NCBI GenBank assembly: GCA_902525735.1
Contig: CABZIF010000006.1
Span: 24,601 to 88,600, forward strand
DNA: 64,000 bases
Source: an uncultured SAR86 cluster bacterium
GTDB lineage: Bacteria > Pseudomonadota > Gammaproteobacteria > Magnimaribacterales > AG-339-G14
Direction of reading: 5' to 3'
The notes under the pieces were generated by a model. The model worked only from the letters and a program-made list of their open reading frames with translations. It was not told the origin of the DNA and did no database searches. This document shows positions 16,975 to 30,080 of this stretch, piece by piece; position 1 is the stretch's first letter; the number at the start of each line of letters is the position of its first letter. Made by a program: the position numbers and the translations under genes.

Positions 16975-19212
16975 TTAATTATTTTCTGGAACAATGACTT
17001 CAGTAGAATCCACCCTTCTGAATCCTTTTGGTAAAAAGTTTCCTTTTCTACCTCTTGTCCCAACAAAATTATTTAAATCATTTGGTTTAATAACATAGTG
17101 TTGTTTTCCACTATTTAACTTTAAGGACCCGCCTTTAGGCAAAACAACAAGATGTAACAATTCATCTTCTGCTGCTGCGTGTTTAGTTTTATCAATTGAA
17201 ATTATTTTATTTCCTTTTCCTTTCGATAAAATAGGTAAATCTGTAGCTTCGATGAGAAGCATTTTTCCTTCACTCGATATAGAAACGATATAAGAGTCTT
17301 CAATGGATTTTATAGTTTTAGGGTCCAGTGGCTTGGCACCTTTAACATTTATAGCTGCCTTTCCAGATTTATTCTTTGTTTGCAAGTCAGAGATTTTGGC
17401 TATGAATCCATAGCCTGCATTAGTTGCTAGGATACAAAGATCTTCGTCAGTTCCAGCCACGACTCCTGAAAAGAAAGCACCTGATTGAGCATTGATGCTT
17501 CCTGAAACAGGATCGCCCTGACCTCTAGCACTTGGCAACTTATGAATTGGTATAGAGTAAGCTTTCCCAAAATTATCTAAAATCACTGCGTTTTGACTAT
17601 TCCTCGCTTTAGTAGAAGAAAGATATCCATCTCCTTCTCTATATTGGAGTGATTCAGCATCAACATCATGACCTTTTGCAGCTCTAATCCAGCCTCTTTG
17701 AGATAAAACTACTGTCATCGGGTCATTGGAAATTAACTCTTTTTCGTCAAACGCTTTTGATTCTTCGGCTTCCGTCAAAGAGCTGTTTCTTTCGTCACCA
17801 AATTCTTCTAAATCCTCTTTAAGTTCTTTTTTAATCAAAGTTTTTAATCTGCTGGTCGAACTTAAGGTCTTTTCAATATCTTTTGCTTCTTGAGAGAGCT
17901 CGTTTTTTTCCGATAAGATTGCCTCTTCCTCAAGCTTAGCCAATTGTCTAAGCCTTATATCTAGAATCGCGTTTGCTTGAATTTCAGAAAGTTTGAATTT
18001 CTTCATAAGTTCTTTTTTTGGCTTGTCATGTGTTCGAATAATTTTTATCACTTTATCCAAATTCAAATAAGCAACTAAAAGTCCCTCTAAAATATGCAAT
18101 CGGTCGTTAACCCAATCCAAACGATTTTGAAGCCTTCTTTTGACAGTGTCGGTTCTAAATTTAAGCCATTCCTTGAGTAATTTTTTTAAATCAAAAACCT
18201 GTGGTTTACCATTCAACCCAATAGCGTTTATGTTAACTCTGATATTTTTTTCTAAATCTGTTGTAGCGAAAAGGTGACTCATTAAAGCAGCTTTATCAAT
18301 CCTATTAGACCTCGGAACCACAATTATTCTTGAAGGATTATCCTCATCGCTTTCATCTCTCAAGTCATCAATCATATTTATTTTCTTGGTTTCAACCTGA
18401 ACAGCAATTTGCTCCAATATTTTTGAAGTCGAAACTTGGTACGGCAAAGCAGTAATCACAATCTCGCCGTCCTCTATTTCATAGGTAGCTCTCAGCTTTA
18501 CTGAACCTCTGCCAGTCGAATACATCTCCAACATCTCTTCAGGAGAAGAGATAATTTCTGCTTTTGTTGGAAAATCAGGACTCGGAATGAAAGACATCAA
18601 ATCAGAGACTGTCATTTTTGGATTATCTATTAGAGAGATAGAAGCTTTTACAACATCGGTCAAATTATGCGGCGGGATATCGGTTGCCATTCCAACAGCT
18701 ATCCCAGAAGCACCATTCAATAATACATTCGGCAATCTTGACGAAAGAAATTTTGGCTCTATTAAAGTGCCATCAAAATTTGGCATCCAATCAACGGTAC
18801 CTTGAGAAATCTCACTTAACAAAGTTTGAGCATATGCCGAAAGTCGACATTCGGTGTAACGCATTGCTGCAAAACTTTTAGGATCATCCAATGAGCCGAA
18901 GTTTCCTTGACCCTCAATTAAAGGGTAACGTGTTGAGAAATTTTGTGCCATCAAGACCATCGCTTCATAGGCAGCTCCGTCTCCGTGTGGATGAAATTTA
19001 CCAATGACATCGCCAACGGTTCTTGCACTTTTCTTAAATTTTGAAGTAGATTTTAGTCCGAGTTCAGACATCGCATATACAATTCTTCTCTGCACGGGTT
19101 TGAGTCCATCGCCCACAAAAGGCAAAGCTCTATCCAAAATAACATACATGGAATACTCCAAGTAAGCTTTCTCTGCGTATCCTCCAATCGGTAAACTTTC
19201 TTCTTTACTCAT
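16975..19212 (-). CDS. parC: DNA topoisomerase IV subunit A
   Basis: Breakage-reunion subunit that decatenates daughter chromosomes. The 745-residue product has [20 protein letters not shown], the active-site tyrosine in [11 protein letters not shown] (Tyr119) and a C-terminal beta-pinwheel. YEAMVLMAQ identifies ParC rather than GyrA. At the quinolone-determining position the motif reads HPHGDGA, Gly79 where E. coli ParC has Ser80, while Glu83 (Glu84) is kept. Its start overlaps the parE end by 8 bp. Confidence 0.95.
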   Translation of the reverse strand: MSKEESLPIGGYAEKAYLEYSMYVILDRALPFVGDGLKPVQRRIVYAMSELGLKSTSKFKKSARTVGDVIGKFHPHGDGAAYEAMVLMAQNFSTRYPLIEGQGNFGSLDDPKSFAAMRYTECRLSAYAQTLLSEISQGTVDWMPNFDGTLIEPKFLSSRLPNVLLNGASGIAVGMATDIPPHNLTDVVKASISLIDNPKMTVSDLMSFIPSPDFPTKAEIISSPEEMLEMYSTGRGSVKLRATYEIEDGEIVITALPYQVSTSKILEQIAVQVETKKINMIDDLRDESDEDNPSRIIVVPRSNRIDKAALMSHLFATTDLEKNIRVNINAIGLNGKPQVFDLKKLLKEWLKFRTDTVKRRLQNRLDWVNDRLHILEGLLVAYLNLDKVIKIIRTHDKPKKELMKKFKLSEIQANAILDIRLRQLAKLEEEAILSEKNELSQEAKDIEKTLSSTSRLKTLIKKELKEDLEEFGDERNSSLTEAEESKAFDEKELISNDPMTVVLSQRGWIRAAKGHDVDAESLQYREGDGYLSSTKARNSQNAVILDNFGKAYSIPIHKLPSARGQGDPVSGSINAQSGAFFSGVVAGTDEDLCILATNAGYGFIAKISDLQTKNKSGKAAINVKGAKPLDPKTIKSIEDSYIVSISSEGKMLLIEATDLPILSKGKGNKIISIDKTKHAAAEDELLHLVVLPKGGSLKLNSGKQHYVIKPNDLNNFVGTRGRKGNFLPKGFRRVDSTEVIVPENN

Positions 19213-21100
19213 TCAGTGTCGCTAAATTTCCTTTTGTCTCCAACCAGTCTTTTCTGTCAGCTGCTCGTTTTTTAGAAAGCAATTTATCCATCATTGAAGT
19301 AGCTGTGTTTCCTTTTTCGAGTGTTAATTTTAATAACCTTCTTCCATCGACCCGCATAGTTGTTTCTCTTAATTGAGAGGGATTCATCTCACCAAGCCCT
19401 TTGAATCTTTGAATTTCTATTTTTTTCACTTTATTTTGTTTTGTTAATTGTTTAACTATTTGATCCTTTTCGTCTTCATCAAGGGCATAAAATACGTCTT
19501 TGCCTTGATCTATTCTAAATAAAGGAGGTTGAGCAACGAATAGGTGTCCTTTCTCTACCAATGGTCTGAAGTGTTTTAAAAATAAAGCACAAATTAAAGT
19601 TGCAATATGAGCGCCATCGGTATCAGCATCTGCCAAAATACATATTTTCCCGTAGCGCAAACCAGTTAACTCTTTGCACCCAGGATCTAATCCAACCGCC
19701 ATGGCTATATCTTTGACTTCTTGTGATTGAGTAACTGAGTCAGTATTTACTTCCCAAGTATTTAAAATTTTACCCTTTAAGGACATGACTGCTTGAAAGT
19801 TTCTATTCCTTGCTTGCTTTGCTGAGCCACCAGCTGACTCTCCTTCAACTAAAAACAGCTCTGTTTCTTCAAAATTTGATGAAACACAATCAGATAATTT
19901 TCCTGGCAATGTAATCCCTTTAGTTATTTTTTTTCTTTCAACTTTCTGACTTGCCCTTGCACGAGCTTGAGCATTTTCAATACATAAAAAAGCAATTTCT
20001 TCTGCCGCTTGGGTTTCCTGATTCAGCCAAATTGAAAATGAATCTTTTGTGATTGAAGTTGCGATGTTCTGGAAGTCTTTAGAAGATAATTTCTCTTTGG
20101 TTTGTCCAGTAAACTGTGGATCTTTTAATTTTGCAGATAAAATATACGAACAATTTTTCCAAACATCATCGGGTGTGAGTTTTACTCCCTTTGGAAGTAA
20201 TTTTCTGTAATCACAAAACTCTTTTATTGCATCCGTAATGCCTGTTCTCATACCTGAAACATGAGTACCGCCCTGCAATGTTGGAATAAGATTCACATAA
20301 CTTTCGTTTATGCTTTCCCTGTCGCCTCTTTCCCAGATCACTGCCCAGGATAAAGCAGTTTCATTATCATTAAATTCTCCGATGATTGGCTCTCCTGGAA
20401 CATATGTTCCCTCTCCCAATTCAGTAGAAAGGTAATCACCTAACCCGTCAACGAAACACCATTCTTCTTTATCGCCGCTAATTTCATTTTTAAACTTTAT
20501 TTTTAATCCAGGACAAAGGACTGCTTTAGCTCTTAAAGAGTAAGATAAAGACTTTGCAGATATTTTTTCTGTATCAAAAAAACTTTCGTCAGGTTTGAAA
20601 GTTATTTTCGTTCCAGTATTTCTTTGGCCAACTTTATCAATTTCTTTTAGCTCCTTTTTTTTAAGACTATTCGCAAAAGATATCTCAAACTTTTTTCCAT
20701 CTCTTTTAATCTCTGCTTTTAATTTTTTTGATAAGGCATTTACTACAGAGACTCCAACCCCGTGTAAGCCTCCTGAAAATGCATATTCTTTATTAGTAAA
20801 CTTTGCGCCGGCGTGAAGTCTAGAAAAAATTAATTCAACTCCTGGCACCTTTTCTTCTGGGTGGATATCAACTGGCATTCCTCTTCCATCATCTTCTACG
20901 GTAACAGAGAAATCTTTGTGTAAGTTGACTGATATTTCCTTTGCGAAACCTGCTAAAGCCTCATCAACACTGTTGTCAATAACCTCCATGACCAGATGAT
21001 TTGGACTTGCCGTATCTGTATACATTCCTGGTCTTTTTCTAACGGGCTCTAGCCCCGTTAAGACTTCAATAGACTCGGAAGTATAATTTGATGCTGCCAA
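19205..21100 (-). CDS. parE: DNA topoisomerase IV subunit B
   Basis: ATPase subunit of topoisomerase IV. The 631 residues match the E. coli length. The GHKL motifs are visible ([38 protein letters not shown]), as is the TOPRIM domain ([27 protein letters not shown]) and the C-terminal [14 protein letters not shown]. parE precedes parC in one overlapping operon. The peroxiredoxin gene ends 1 bp upstream of the parE start codon, so it may be in the same transcript. Confidence 0.95.
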   Translation of the reverse strand: MAASNYTSESIEVLTGLEPVRKRPGMYTDTASPNHLVMEVIDNSVDEALAGFAKEISVNLHKDFSVTVEDDGRGMPVDIHPEEKVPGVELIFSRLHAGAKFTNKEYAFSGGLHGVGVSVVNALSKKLKAEIKRDGKKFEISFANSLKKKELKEIDKVGQRNTGTKITFKPDESFFDTEKISAKSLSYSLRAKAVLCPGLKIKFKNEISGDKEEWCFVDGLGDYLSTELGEGTYVPGEPIIGEFNDNETALSWAVIWERGDRESINESYVNLIPTLQGGTHVSGMRTGITDAIKEFCDYRKLLPKGVKLTPDDVWKNCSYILSAKLKDPQFTGQTKEKLSSKDFQNIATSITKDSFSIWLNQETQAAEEIAFLCIENAQARARASQKVERKKITKGITLPGKLSDCVSSNFEETELFLVEGESAGGSAKQARNRNFQAVMSLKGKILNTWEVNTDSVTQSQEVKDIAMAVGLDPGCKELTGLRYGKICILADADTDGAHIATLICALFLKHFRPLVEKGHLFVAQPPLFRIDQGKDVFYALDEDEKDQIVKQLTKQNKVKKIEIQRFKGLGEMNPSQLRETTMRVDGRRLLKLTLEKGNTATSMMDKLLSKKRAADRKDWLETKGNLATLNE

Positions 21101-21101
21101 T

Positions 21102-21581
21102 TTAAAGTTTCTCTAAAATATTTTCTGCACTGCTTATATCAAATGCACCGCCTTCTTCGGCTAATAAAGAGGTAACTGTTCCATCTTCAATAATGATTGC
21201 AAACCTTGATGAAACTTTTCCAATCCCCATCACAGAAAGATCTAATTCAAGCTCGCATGCTTGTGCAAAGGCACCATTGCCATCGGCAAGCATGGTTATT
21301 TTTCCACCAACGGATAAACTCTCTCCCCAGGCTTTCATAACAAAAGGATTGGTTACTGATACACAAATAATTTCATCAACGTTCTTGGATAGAATTTCAT
21401 CAGCATTTTTTACAAATCCTGGCATCTGCTTCAAGGAACAAGTAGGAGTGAATGCTCCTGGTACTCCTACAAGCACAACTTTCTTACCCGAAACATATTC
21501 CAATGAATCTATTTCATCAATGCCTTTTTCACCAACTTTAAAAAGTGATGCGCTAGGAAGTTTTTTTCCAATTTCAATCAT
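21102..21581 (-). CDS. Peroxiredoxin, Prx5 type
   Basis: Thiol peroxidase of 159 residues. The peroxidatic cysteine is Cys48 in PGAFTPTCSLKQMPGF, the signature of the Prx5/hybrid-Prx class, which usually uses glutathione or glutaredoxin. NPFVMKAWG and the C-terminal region are also typical. It lies between thiC and parE on the minus strand, 9 bp from thiC. It works in the cytoplasm against H2O2 and organic peroxides. Confidence 0.92.
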   Translation of the reverse strand: MIEIGKKLPSASLFKVGEKGIDEIDSLEYVSGKKVVLVGVPGAFTPTCSLKQMPGFVKNADEILSKNVDEIICVSVTNPFVMKAWGESLSVGGKITMLADGNGAFAQACELELDLSVMGIGKVSSRFAIIIEDGTVTSLLAEEGGAFDISSAENILEKL

Positions 21582-21590
21582 ACTGACCTC

Positions 21591-23454
<1,864 letters not shown>

Positions 23455-24810
23455 TTGAATATTTTTAAGTTTTTTTTACCTGTTTTTTTTACATTTTTCT
23501 CTCTAAATATTTTTTCTGAAACTTTGACACTCGCGGAAGTTTACGAAATTGCTCTAAAAGAAGATCCACAGCTAAAAATTGCGCAAGCAACCTATAAAGC
23601 TAATAAAGAGGCTAAGGCAAAAGGAATTGCTGGTCTTTTACCAACCATCACAACGCGAGCGACAACAAATTGGAACGAGTCTGAAGTAATAAAAGGCGGA
23701 AGCGTAACTTTTGATGAAGAGGGGAGCAGCGGAAATAATTCCTACTCTTATTCGGCAGATCTTGTCCAACCAGTTTTTAGATTGGATAGATGGTTTCAAT
23801 TTGGTCAAGGAAGGGCAATGAGCGAGGTTGCAAAAGCACAATTTGGTTACGCTCAGCAAGAAACCATATTAAGAGTAACAGAAACATATTTTAATCTGCT
23901 GAAGGCAAAAAAAGATTTGGAAGTAGCTAAATCAGAAGAAGCGGCCATAAAAAAACAGCGTGATCGTTCCAAAAGACTTTTCGAGGAAGGTGTATCTTCT
24001 GTAACAGAATTTCAAGAAGCCCAAGCCTTTTATGATCTAGCAAAGGTTTCAACCATCGCTGGGGAAGGTCAACTTGAATTTGCTAGAGAGGCGCTGATAG
24101 CAATTATAGGCGAAGCCCCTGAACTGAAAGATTTAAATCAAGACTTTCCCATAAGTTCTCCCAATCCTAAATCACAAGAAGAATGGGTTGGTACGGCTTT
24201 GAGTAATAACTTCCTTTTAAAAGCTGCTCAAATGGCTACGACAGCTGCAAAAAGAAATGCACGCAGCAAACTCTCTAACCATCTTCCTGATGTTGATTTG
24301 GTTGGAAATATTACAAGAAATACAAATAGAACAATCTCCGGCTTTTCTGGAAACGGTTTTAGCTTTGATGAAACAGAGATAGAAAACACTAGATACAGTC
24401 TTCAGTTTTCATGGCCCTTAATGGCTGGAGGACTGGTAAGTTCTGAGAGAAGAGAAGCTTATGCGCTATTGGAAAAAGCAAAGCAAGAGGAAATTTTAGC
24501 TGAAAGATCTACGATTAGAGATGTAAAATCAAGATACTCTTCTGTCCTAACTAACCTTGCAAATGTTAAAGCAAGAAATCAAGCATTAACTTCATCGGAA
24601 TTGGCCTTAAAAGCCACGAGGTTTGGATATGAATCAGATACAAGGAATATTGTCGATTTATTGAATGCAGAAAAAAGTTTTTTTTCAGCACAACGAGATT
24701 TAAATTCAGCCAGATATGATTTTATTTTGTCAGAATTTGCTTTAAAAATAGCCTCAGGCTCACTGTCGCCTAGAGATGTTTATGATTTAAGTAATTTCAT
24801 GACTGAATAA
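23455..24810 (+). CDS. tolC: TolC-family outer-membrane efflux channel
   Basis: Outer-membrane/periplasmic tunnel for type I secretion and RND efflux. The product has 451 residues with a signal peptide (hydrophobic residues 5-20, cleavage near FSE-T) and two TolC repeats, with LAEVYEIALKEDPQLKIAQA opening the first. Long amphipathic helices (AKKDLEVAKSEEAAIKKQRD, then the RDLNSARYDFILSEFALKIA region) form the barrel-tunnel helices. The start codon is TTG, 8-9 bp downstream of a GGGG stretch. It is coupled to mutM by an overlapping TAATG. No pump genes are adjacent. Confidence 0.9.
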   Translation: MNIFKFFLPVFFTFFSLNIFSETLTLAEVYEIALKEDPQLKIAQATYKANKEAKAKGIAGLLPTITTRATTNWNESEVIKGGSVTFDEEGSSGNNSYSYSADLVQPVFRLDRWFQFGQGRAMSEVAKAQFGYAQQETILRVTETYFNLLKAKKDLEVAKSEEAAIKKQRDRSKRLFEEGVSSVTEFQEAQAFYDLAKVSTIAGEGQLEFAREALIAIIGEAPELKDLNQDFPISSPNPKSQEEWVGTALSNNFLLKAAQMATTAAKRNARSKLSNHLPDVDLVGNITRNTNRTISGFSGNGFSFDETEIENTRYSLQFSWPLMAGGLVSSERREAYALLEKAKQEEILAERSTIRDVKSRYSSVLTNLANVKARNQALTSSELALKATRFGYESDTRNIVDLLNAEKSFFSAQRDLNSARYDFILSEFALKIASGSLSPRDVYDLSNFMTE

Positions 24811-25631
24811 TGCCTGAGCTTCCCGAAGTAGAAACAACTTTGAGAGGAATATCTAATGAAATTCTTCATAAAAAAATTAAATCTTTCGACTGCCGAGACA
24901 GGAGTTTAAGGTGGCTTATTCCTAAGGACATGGGTTCCTTTTTGAAAAATGAAAATTTTGAAAGCGCTTATCGAAGAGGAAAATATATTATTCTAAATTT
25001 GGCTAACAAAAAAGGCTCTGTATTAATTCATCTTGGAATGTCAGGAAAATTAAGAATTTCTCCTAATTTAAAACAACCTATTAAACACGAACATTGGGAC
25101 ATTAATTTTACTGATGGCTGGACTTTAAGATATACAGACATAAGAAAATTTGGAGCTTTACTAAAAACAAGACAAGATCCTGCAAATCATGTGTTGATCA
25201 AAAATTTAGGTCCTGAACCTCTAGGCAATGGATTCAGCGGTGAATATTTATTTAAAAAATCTAGGAAAAGAACTTTACCAATTAAAAATTTCATAATGGA
25301 TTCTAAAATTGTGGTCGGGGTAGGAAATATATATGCGAACGAAGCCTTGTTTATGGCTGGAATAAGACCAACTAGAAAATCTGGAACGATAAGCAGAGCC
25401 AAGTATGATTTGCTCGGTCGCTCAATTATAATGACTTTGAGAGAAGCAATTGAAGCCGGAGGAACAACACTTAAGGATTACACGAATGCTGATGAAGCCC
25501 CTGGTTATTTTAAAAAAGAATTGAAAGTTTACGATCGAGCTGGAGAACCCTGTGTAACATGCGGCAAAGCTCTCAAGGAGATTAGACAATCAAACAGACA
25601 GACCGTTTATTGCACAAATTGTCAGAATTAA
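24810..25631 (+). CDS. mutM: Formamidopyrimidine-DNA glycosylase
   Basis: Base-excision repair enzyme for 8-oxoguanine and Fapy lesions. It starts with the invariant [13 protein letters not shown] (Pro2 and Glu3 catalytic after Met removal). It has [13 protein letters not shown] (helix-two-turn-helix) and a C-terminal zinc finger with CVTCG and CTNCQ. The 273-residue length is normal. The ATG overlaps the tolC stop, so translation is coupled. The last 4 bp overlap the convergent coaD. Confidence 0.97.
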   Translation: MPELPEVETTLRGISNEILHKKIKSFDCRDRSLRWLIPKDMGSFLKNENFESAYRRGKYIILNLANKKGSVLIHLGMSGKLRISPNLKQPIKHEHWDINFTDGWTLRYTDIRKFGALLKTRQDPANHVLIKNLGPEPLGNGFSGEYLFKKSRKRTLPIKNFIMDSKIVVGVGNIYANEALFMAGIRPTRKSGTISRAKYDLLGRSIIMTLREAIEAGGTTLKDYTNADEAPGYFKKELKVYDRAGEPCVTCGKALKEIRQSNRQTVYCTNCQN

Positions 25632-26107
25632 CCATATTTTCTCTTTAACTCCGATAATGAAATAGGATCGACAAACTCAGAAACATCACCGCCCATCTTA
25701 CATATTTCTTTTACTAAGGAAGAAGAAATATAGCTGTACTGCTCTTTAGGAGTTAAAAACACGCTTTCTAATTCTGGCATCATAGCTCTATTCATATTGG
25801 CTAATTGAAATTCATACTCAAAATCAGCAACAACTCTTAATCCACGAATTAAAATTTTTGCGTCATTATCTTTTGCTAGATCTACTAATAATCCAGAAAA
25901 ACCGACTACTTTAACTTTATCATTGCTTTCAAAAATCTTTTCAGCAATCTGAATTCTTTCATCTAGGGTAAAAAGTGGATTTTTTGCTTCGCTAGCTGCT
26001 ATAGCAATAACTATTTCGTCAAAAAGTTTGCACGCTCTTTCAATGAGATCTACGTGTCCCTTTGTCATTGGATCAAAAGTACCAGGATAAATTGCTCTCT
26101 GAGTCAT
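25628..26107 (-). CDS. coaD: Phosphopantetheine adenylyltransferase
   Basis: Penultimate step of CoA synthesis, joining AMP to 4'-phosphopantetheine. The 159-residue product has the nucleotidyl-transferase start [14 protein letters not shown] (T/HxGH motif), [14 protein letters not shown], and the C-terminal [18 protein letters not shown]. In other proteobacteria coaD often adjoins mutM, as here. It ends 3 bp into mutM in a convergent overlap. Confidence 0.97.
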   Translation of the reverse strand: MTQRAIYPGTFDPMTKGHVDLIERACKLFDEIVIAIAASEAKNPLFTLDERIQIAEKIFESNDKVKVVGFSGLLVDLAKDNDAKILIRGLRVVADFEYEFQLANMNRAMMPELESVFLTPKEQYSYISSSLVKEICKMGGDVSEFVDPISLSELKRKYG

Positions 26108-26188
26108 TCAAACATTATATTCTAAAAATACAGCCTAAAGTTTAGAAACATATCTATTATTAATATCTAAAATCGAGGTATTTTTTAA

Positions 26189-26398
26189 ATAGATGCTTGC
26201 CTCTATGATCTCCTAAGCAAAAATAATCGACCAGAAATTGTTCACGCAAGTTCTAAAAAAATAGAAAAATACGCTAAAGAAAGTAATTTGGAAGTTGGCG
26301 AAGAAATTAAATCTTACTCTCCAGCGATGTTGTTAAAATAGGTGAGATCAGGAAATAATCCTCGTTTAGTTTCCAGACCATGGAAATACAATAAATGA
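26189..26398 (+). pseudogene. Decayed gene fragment in the coaD-corC gap
   Basis: The 291-bp gap between coaD and corC contains a plus-strand open stretch of 50 codons (26189-26338). It has protein-like composition (RPEIVHASSKKIEKYAKESN, then LEVGEEIKSYSP) but no usable start codon. A TAG at 26339-26341 is followed in the same frame by 18 more codons (RSGNNPRLVSRPWKYNK) and a TGA next to corC. This looks like the 3' remnant of a lost gene. I do not recognise the family. Chance coding is possible. Confidence 0.35.
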
Positions 26399-27280
26399 TT
26401 AAACTTTTACTCTTAATTTATTTATTTGCTTCTTATTTGCTGACGAAACAGTAAATATTATTTTTTCCAATTTAATCGATTCATTTACGACTGGGAACTT
26501 TCCAAATTTATTCATGACATAGCCCGCGATAGTATCGAAATCTGTATCTTCAAAAGTAGTATTAAATTTTTCATTAAATTCTACTATTTCGGTTAAACCG
26601 GAAACACTATATTCACGACTTGAGATTTGTGTAATTTTTTGATCGTCAGCTTGATCGGTCTCATCTTCTATTTCGCCTACAATTTCTTCTAGAACATCTT
26701 CAATTGTCACCAAACCACTTACCTCACCAAATTCATCCACTACCAAGGCCATGTGACTTCTATTTGACTTAAATTCTTCTAAAAGAATATTTATTTTTTT
26801 ACTTTCAGGTATGTGTTTTACGGGTCTGATAATTTTAGTTAATTCAAATTCTTGACTATCAAACTCGTCTTTTATAAGTCCAGGAGCAAATTTTAAAAGA
26901 TCTTTCGCGAGTAAAATACCAACTATGCTATTTTTAGCCTCGTCTAAAACCGGAAATCTTGAATGAGAAGATTCAACGACTTTTTTTAACAAAATATCCA
27001 AAGAGTCATTGTCGTTTATTAAGATCATTTGGGATCTTGGTACCATTACGTCTCTAACAGGAATGGAAGAGAACTCAATTGTTTCCTCAATCATGCCCAA
27101 GATGCCTTTATCAATGACATTGTTTTCTTCTGCGTCTCTTAGCACAGAAGTAAGTTCTTCTTGGTCCAGTGGTTTGTAAGAGAGCTTAATATAAAGCTCC
27201 CTAAAATAATTTTTGATTTTTTTTACTAAGCCCAACTTTATTTCAGATTGAGCCTCTGTACTTGGAGGTTCTTCTCTCAT
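26399..27280 (-). CDS. corC: CorC/HlyC-type CBS-domain protein
   Basis: The 293-residue product has an N-terminal short helix, two CBS domains beginning around VPRSQMILINDNDSLDILLK and ending with VVDEFGEVSGLVTIEDVLEEIVGEI, and a C-terminal CorC/HlyC domain. There are no membrane segments, as in YbeX. It is associated with magnesium/cobalt efflux and ribosome maturation. It is the last gene of the miaB-ybeZ-ybeY-corC operon. The lnt gene that follows corC in E. coli is absent at this position. Confidence 0.93.
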   Translation of the reverse strand: MREEPPSTEAQSEIKLGLVKKIKNYFRELYIKLSYKPLDQEELTSVLRDAEENNVIDKGILGMIEETIEFSSIPVRDVMVPRSQMILINDNDSLDILLKKVVESSHSRFPVLDEAKNSIVGILLAKDLLKFAPGLIKDEFDSQEFELTKIIRPVKHIPESKKINILLEEFKSNRSHMALVVDEFGEVSGLVTIEDVLEEIVGEIEDETDQADDQKITQISSREYSVSGLTEIVEFNEKFNTTFEDTDFDTIAGYVMNKFGKFPVVNESIKLEKIIFTVSSANKKQINKLRVKV

Positions 27281-27283
27281 TAA

Positions 27284-27745
27284 CTAATAAGGTTCTCCCG
27301 CTGATATGGTATCCATTATATTTTTTTCAATATTTTCCATTTTTATTCTTTCATGCTTTGCTTCATGATTAAAGTTCAAAAGATGTAAAAAGCCGTGAAT
27401 TATCATATGTTTTAGTCTATTTTCAAAGTCTTTTGAATATTCTTTGGCCTCTTTTTTGATGATTTCAATACATAAAACTATATCGCCAATCAAAAGGTTC
27501 TTTGTTAATAGTTCATCAACGCCAAATGATAAAACATTGGTCGCTTCATCTTTTCCTCTATATTTTTTATTGAGAAGTTTAATTTCTTTTTTTGAAACAC
27601 AAGAAATACTCAACTCTTTGTCTGTAAATTCTTCTTGTTTAAAGCCTGCCTCTTCAATTGTCTTATTCAAAATAGTTGCAACTTGATTTTTAGTGATTGA
27701 TGACGATAAATTTTCAAAACTATTAAGAAATACTTTCATCACCAA
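27284..27745 (-). CDS. ybeY: Endoribonuclease YbeY
   Basis: Zinc-dependent endonuclease for 16S rRNA 3' maturation and ribosome quality control. The 153-residue product has the metal motif HGFLHLLNFNH (three His as H-x3-H-x5-H), preceded by the NKKYRGKDEATNVLSF conserved block. The usual GYDH is replaced by NFNH, which keeps the histidine. The start at 27745 overlaps ybeZ by 7 bp, and a second ATG 6 bases downstream (27739) is possible. Confidence 0.93.
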   Translation of the reverse strand: MVMKVFLNSFENLSSSITKNQVATILNKTIEEAGFKQEEFTDKELSISCVSKKEIKLLNKKYRGKDEATNVLSFGVDELLTKNLLIGDIVLCIEIIKKEAKEYSKDFENRLKHMIIHGFLHLLNFNHEAKHERIKMENIEKNIMDTISAGEPY

Positions 27746-28710
27746 GAATTTTTTTCATAAGCTTCGATAATCTTTTGTACTAGGCCATGTCTTACAACAT
27801 CTTCTGGATGAAAGTAAAAAAATGAAATTCCTTTTTCCTTTTCCAAAACCTTAATTGCATCAGATAAACCTGATCTAGAGCCTTTTGGGAGATCGGTTTG
27901 CGTAATATCTCCTGTTACTACTGCTGTTGAACCAAATCCTATTCTGGTAAGAAACATTTTCATTTGAGCGGGTGTACAATTTTGTGCTTCATCAAGGATT
28001 AAGAAAGCATCATTCAGAGTTCGGCCTCTCATATAGGCTAGTGGTGCTACTTCAATTTTTCCGTTTTCTACCAACCGGTTCACTTTTTCCATACCCATCA
28101 TCTCATAGAGTGCATCATATAAAGGTCGTAAATAAGGATCGATTTTTTCAGAGAGATCCCCAGGTAAAAAACCTAAATGTTCTCCTGCTTCAACTGCTGG
28201 TCTAGTTAAAATTATTTTGTTTACTTTGTCCTCCATAAATTGATTTACTGCTGCTGCAACAGCTAAGTAAGTTTTCCCAGTACCTGCAGGACCAATTCCA
28301 AATGCGATATCTTTTTCATAAATGGAAGAAAGAAATTCTACTTGTGACTTGTTTCTGGGAGAAACATAAAGTTTGGGAGTCTGAATAGTTAAATCTTTTT
28401 CTTTTTTTAATTCAAAAATTTGTCCATTGTTATCTTTGGTAGCTCCATTTAATGCCCTTCTAATAGAAAAGTGAACTTCATCAGCGCTCACTGAATCTCT
28501 AGATTTAGCTAACGTAGCTAAATCTTCAATTATCAATCTACTTTTAATGACGTTATTCTTTTCTCCTGAAATAGAAAAGCTATTTCCTCTACTTTTAATT
28601 TTTACTTCAAGAGATTGTTCAATTTGATTTAGATTTGTGTTCACTGGTCCACAAAGCAAAGAAAGATTTTCAGATTCTATGGCAGGAAGTTTAAATTTTA
28701 GTTTTGGCAT
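27739..28710 (-). CDS. ybeZ: PhoH-like ATPase YbeZ
   Basis: P-loop ATPase of the PhoH family that partners YbeY in RNA metabolism. The 323-residue product has Walker [13 protein letters not shown] and Walker [13 protein letters not shown], with [10 protein letters not shown] and an N-terminal KH-like region. It overlaps miaB by 13 bp and ybeY by 7 bp, consistent with a single translationally coupled operon. Confidence 0.93.
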   Translation of the reverse strand: MPKLKFKLPAIESENLSLLCGPVNTNLNQIEQSLEVKIKSRGNSFSISGEKNNVIKSRLIIEDLATLAKSRDSVSADEVHFSIRRALNGATKDNNGQIFELKKEKDLTIQTPKLYVSPRNKSQVEFLSSIYEKDIAFGIGPAGTGKTYLAVAAAVNQFMEDKVNKIILTRPAVEAGEHLGFLPGDLSEKIDPYLRPLYDALYEMMGMEKVNRLVENGKIEVAPLAYMRGRTLNDAFLILDEAQNCTPAQMKMFLTRIGFGSTAVVTGDITQTDLPKGSRSGLSDAIKVLEKEKGISFFYFHPEDVVRHGLVQKIIEAYEKNSW

Positions 28711-30038
28711 AAATTAGATTCAGTTTTTATCTTACCTCTCAAACAATTAGTTAATTGATCGACTATTTCAATATCTACGAATTCTCCTATCAATTTTGCA
28801 CTTGAAGGAAAGTTCACAACTCTATTATTTTCAGTTCTTGCTTGCAATTCGCCAGGATCTTTTTTAGAAATTCCGGTTACTAGACATCTTTCTATTGTGC
28901 CAACCATTTTTCTACCGATATTAAATGCATGATGATTGAGTCGGTTTTGTAAGATTGCTAACCTTTCTTTTTTTTCTTCTGGACTAACGTTATCCTCCAT
29001 CTCAGCGGCAGGCGTATTTGGCCTTGGGCTATAAATAAAACTAAACGATTCGTCGTATTTAATTTCGTCTATAACAGATAGAGTATCTTCGAAATCCTGC
29101 TGAGATTCATTCGGAAAGCCTACAATGAAATCAGAAGATAAACTTATATTAGGTCTATTTTTTTTCAATCTGAAGACTAAATCTAGATACTTTTCAACAG
29201 TATATCTTCGTCTCATTAACTTAAGAATTCGATCCGAGCCGCTTTGAATTGGTAAATGCACGTGACTTACTAGTTCTGGCAAGTGCGCATAAAGTTCTAC
29301 CAAATCGTCACGAAACTCAAATGGGTGGCTTGTGGTATATCTTATTCGGTCAATACCATCGATTTTTGCTGTTCTTTCAATCAAAAAAGCTAAAGATTTT
29401 TTTTCTCCGCAGTCTATTCCTTTGTAGTTGTTTACATTTTGACCTAGCAGATTGATCTCTCTTACACCTTGATCAGCTAGGTTTTTTATTTCTTCAATAA
29501 TATCTTGAACTGGCCTACTTACTTCATGACCCCTGGTATGAGGGACTACACAAAAGGAGCAATATTTATTGCAGCCTTCCGCTATTGAAACAAAAGCAGT
29601 TGGTTCGTCTGTTTTTGAATCGGGAATATGATCAAATTTTTCTATTTTTGGAAACGATATATCTATTTGATTTTTTTCTTCTTGTACTGCGTTTCTGTAC
29701 ATGTTGGGAAGTCTATGCAAGGTTTGTGGCCCAAATACTATATCCACAGCAGGTGCTCTCTTAGTAATTTGTTGACCTTCTTGACTGGCCACACAACCTC
29801 CAATGGCAATTTTCAAATCGGGGTTCTTATTTTTTAATTTTTTCCACCTGCCAACTTGATGGAACACCCTTTCTTGAGCTTTTTCTCTAATCGAACAAGT
29901 GTTTAATACCAAAAGATCTGCTTCTTCTTGATTTGTAGTTTGAATGAATTTTTCTTCCAGAGACAACATATCCAGCATTTTTTCTGAATCGTATTCATTC
30001 ATTTGACAGCCATGTGTCTTTATAAAAACTTTTTTCAT
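28698..30038 (-). CDS. miaB: tRNA-2-methylthio-N6-dimethylallyladenosine synthase
   Basis: Radical-SAM methylthiotransferase modifying A37 of tRNAs. The 446-residue product has the UPF0004 domain starting [19 protein letters not shown] with [10 protein letters not shown], the radical-SAM cluster [13 protein letters not shown] (CxxxCxxC), and a C-terminal TRAM domain. It heads the ybe operon and is probably the first gene of the transcript. Confidence 0.96.
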   Translation of the reverse strand: MKKVFIKTHGCQMNEYDSEKMLDMLSLEEKFIQTTNQEEADLLVLNTCSIREKAQERVFHQVGRWKKLKNKNPDLKIAIGGCVASQEGQQITKRAPAVDIVFGPQTLHRLPNMYRNAVQEEKNQIDISFPKIEKFDHIPDSKTDEPTAFVSIAEGCNKYCSFCVVPHTRGHEVSRPVQDIIEEIKNLADQGVREINLLGQNVNNYKGIDCGEKKSLAFLIERTAKIDGIDRIRYTTSHPFEFRDDLVELYAHLPELVSHVHLPIQSGSDRILKLMRRRYTVEKYLDLVFRLKKNRPNISLSSDFIVGFPNESQQDFEDTLSVIDEIKYDESFSFIYSPRPNTPAAEMEDNVSPEEKKERLAILQNRLNHHAFNIGRKMVGTIERCLVTGISKKDPGELQARTENNRVVNFPSSAKLIGEFVDIEIVDQLTNCLRGKIKTESNLCQN

Positions 30039-30080
30039 TTTCTAAATTTCGAGAGCGGAATTATAAAGAATATCCAAATA

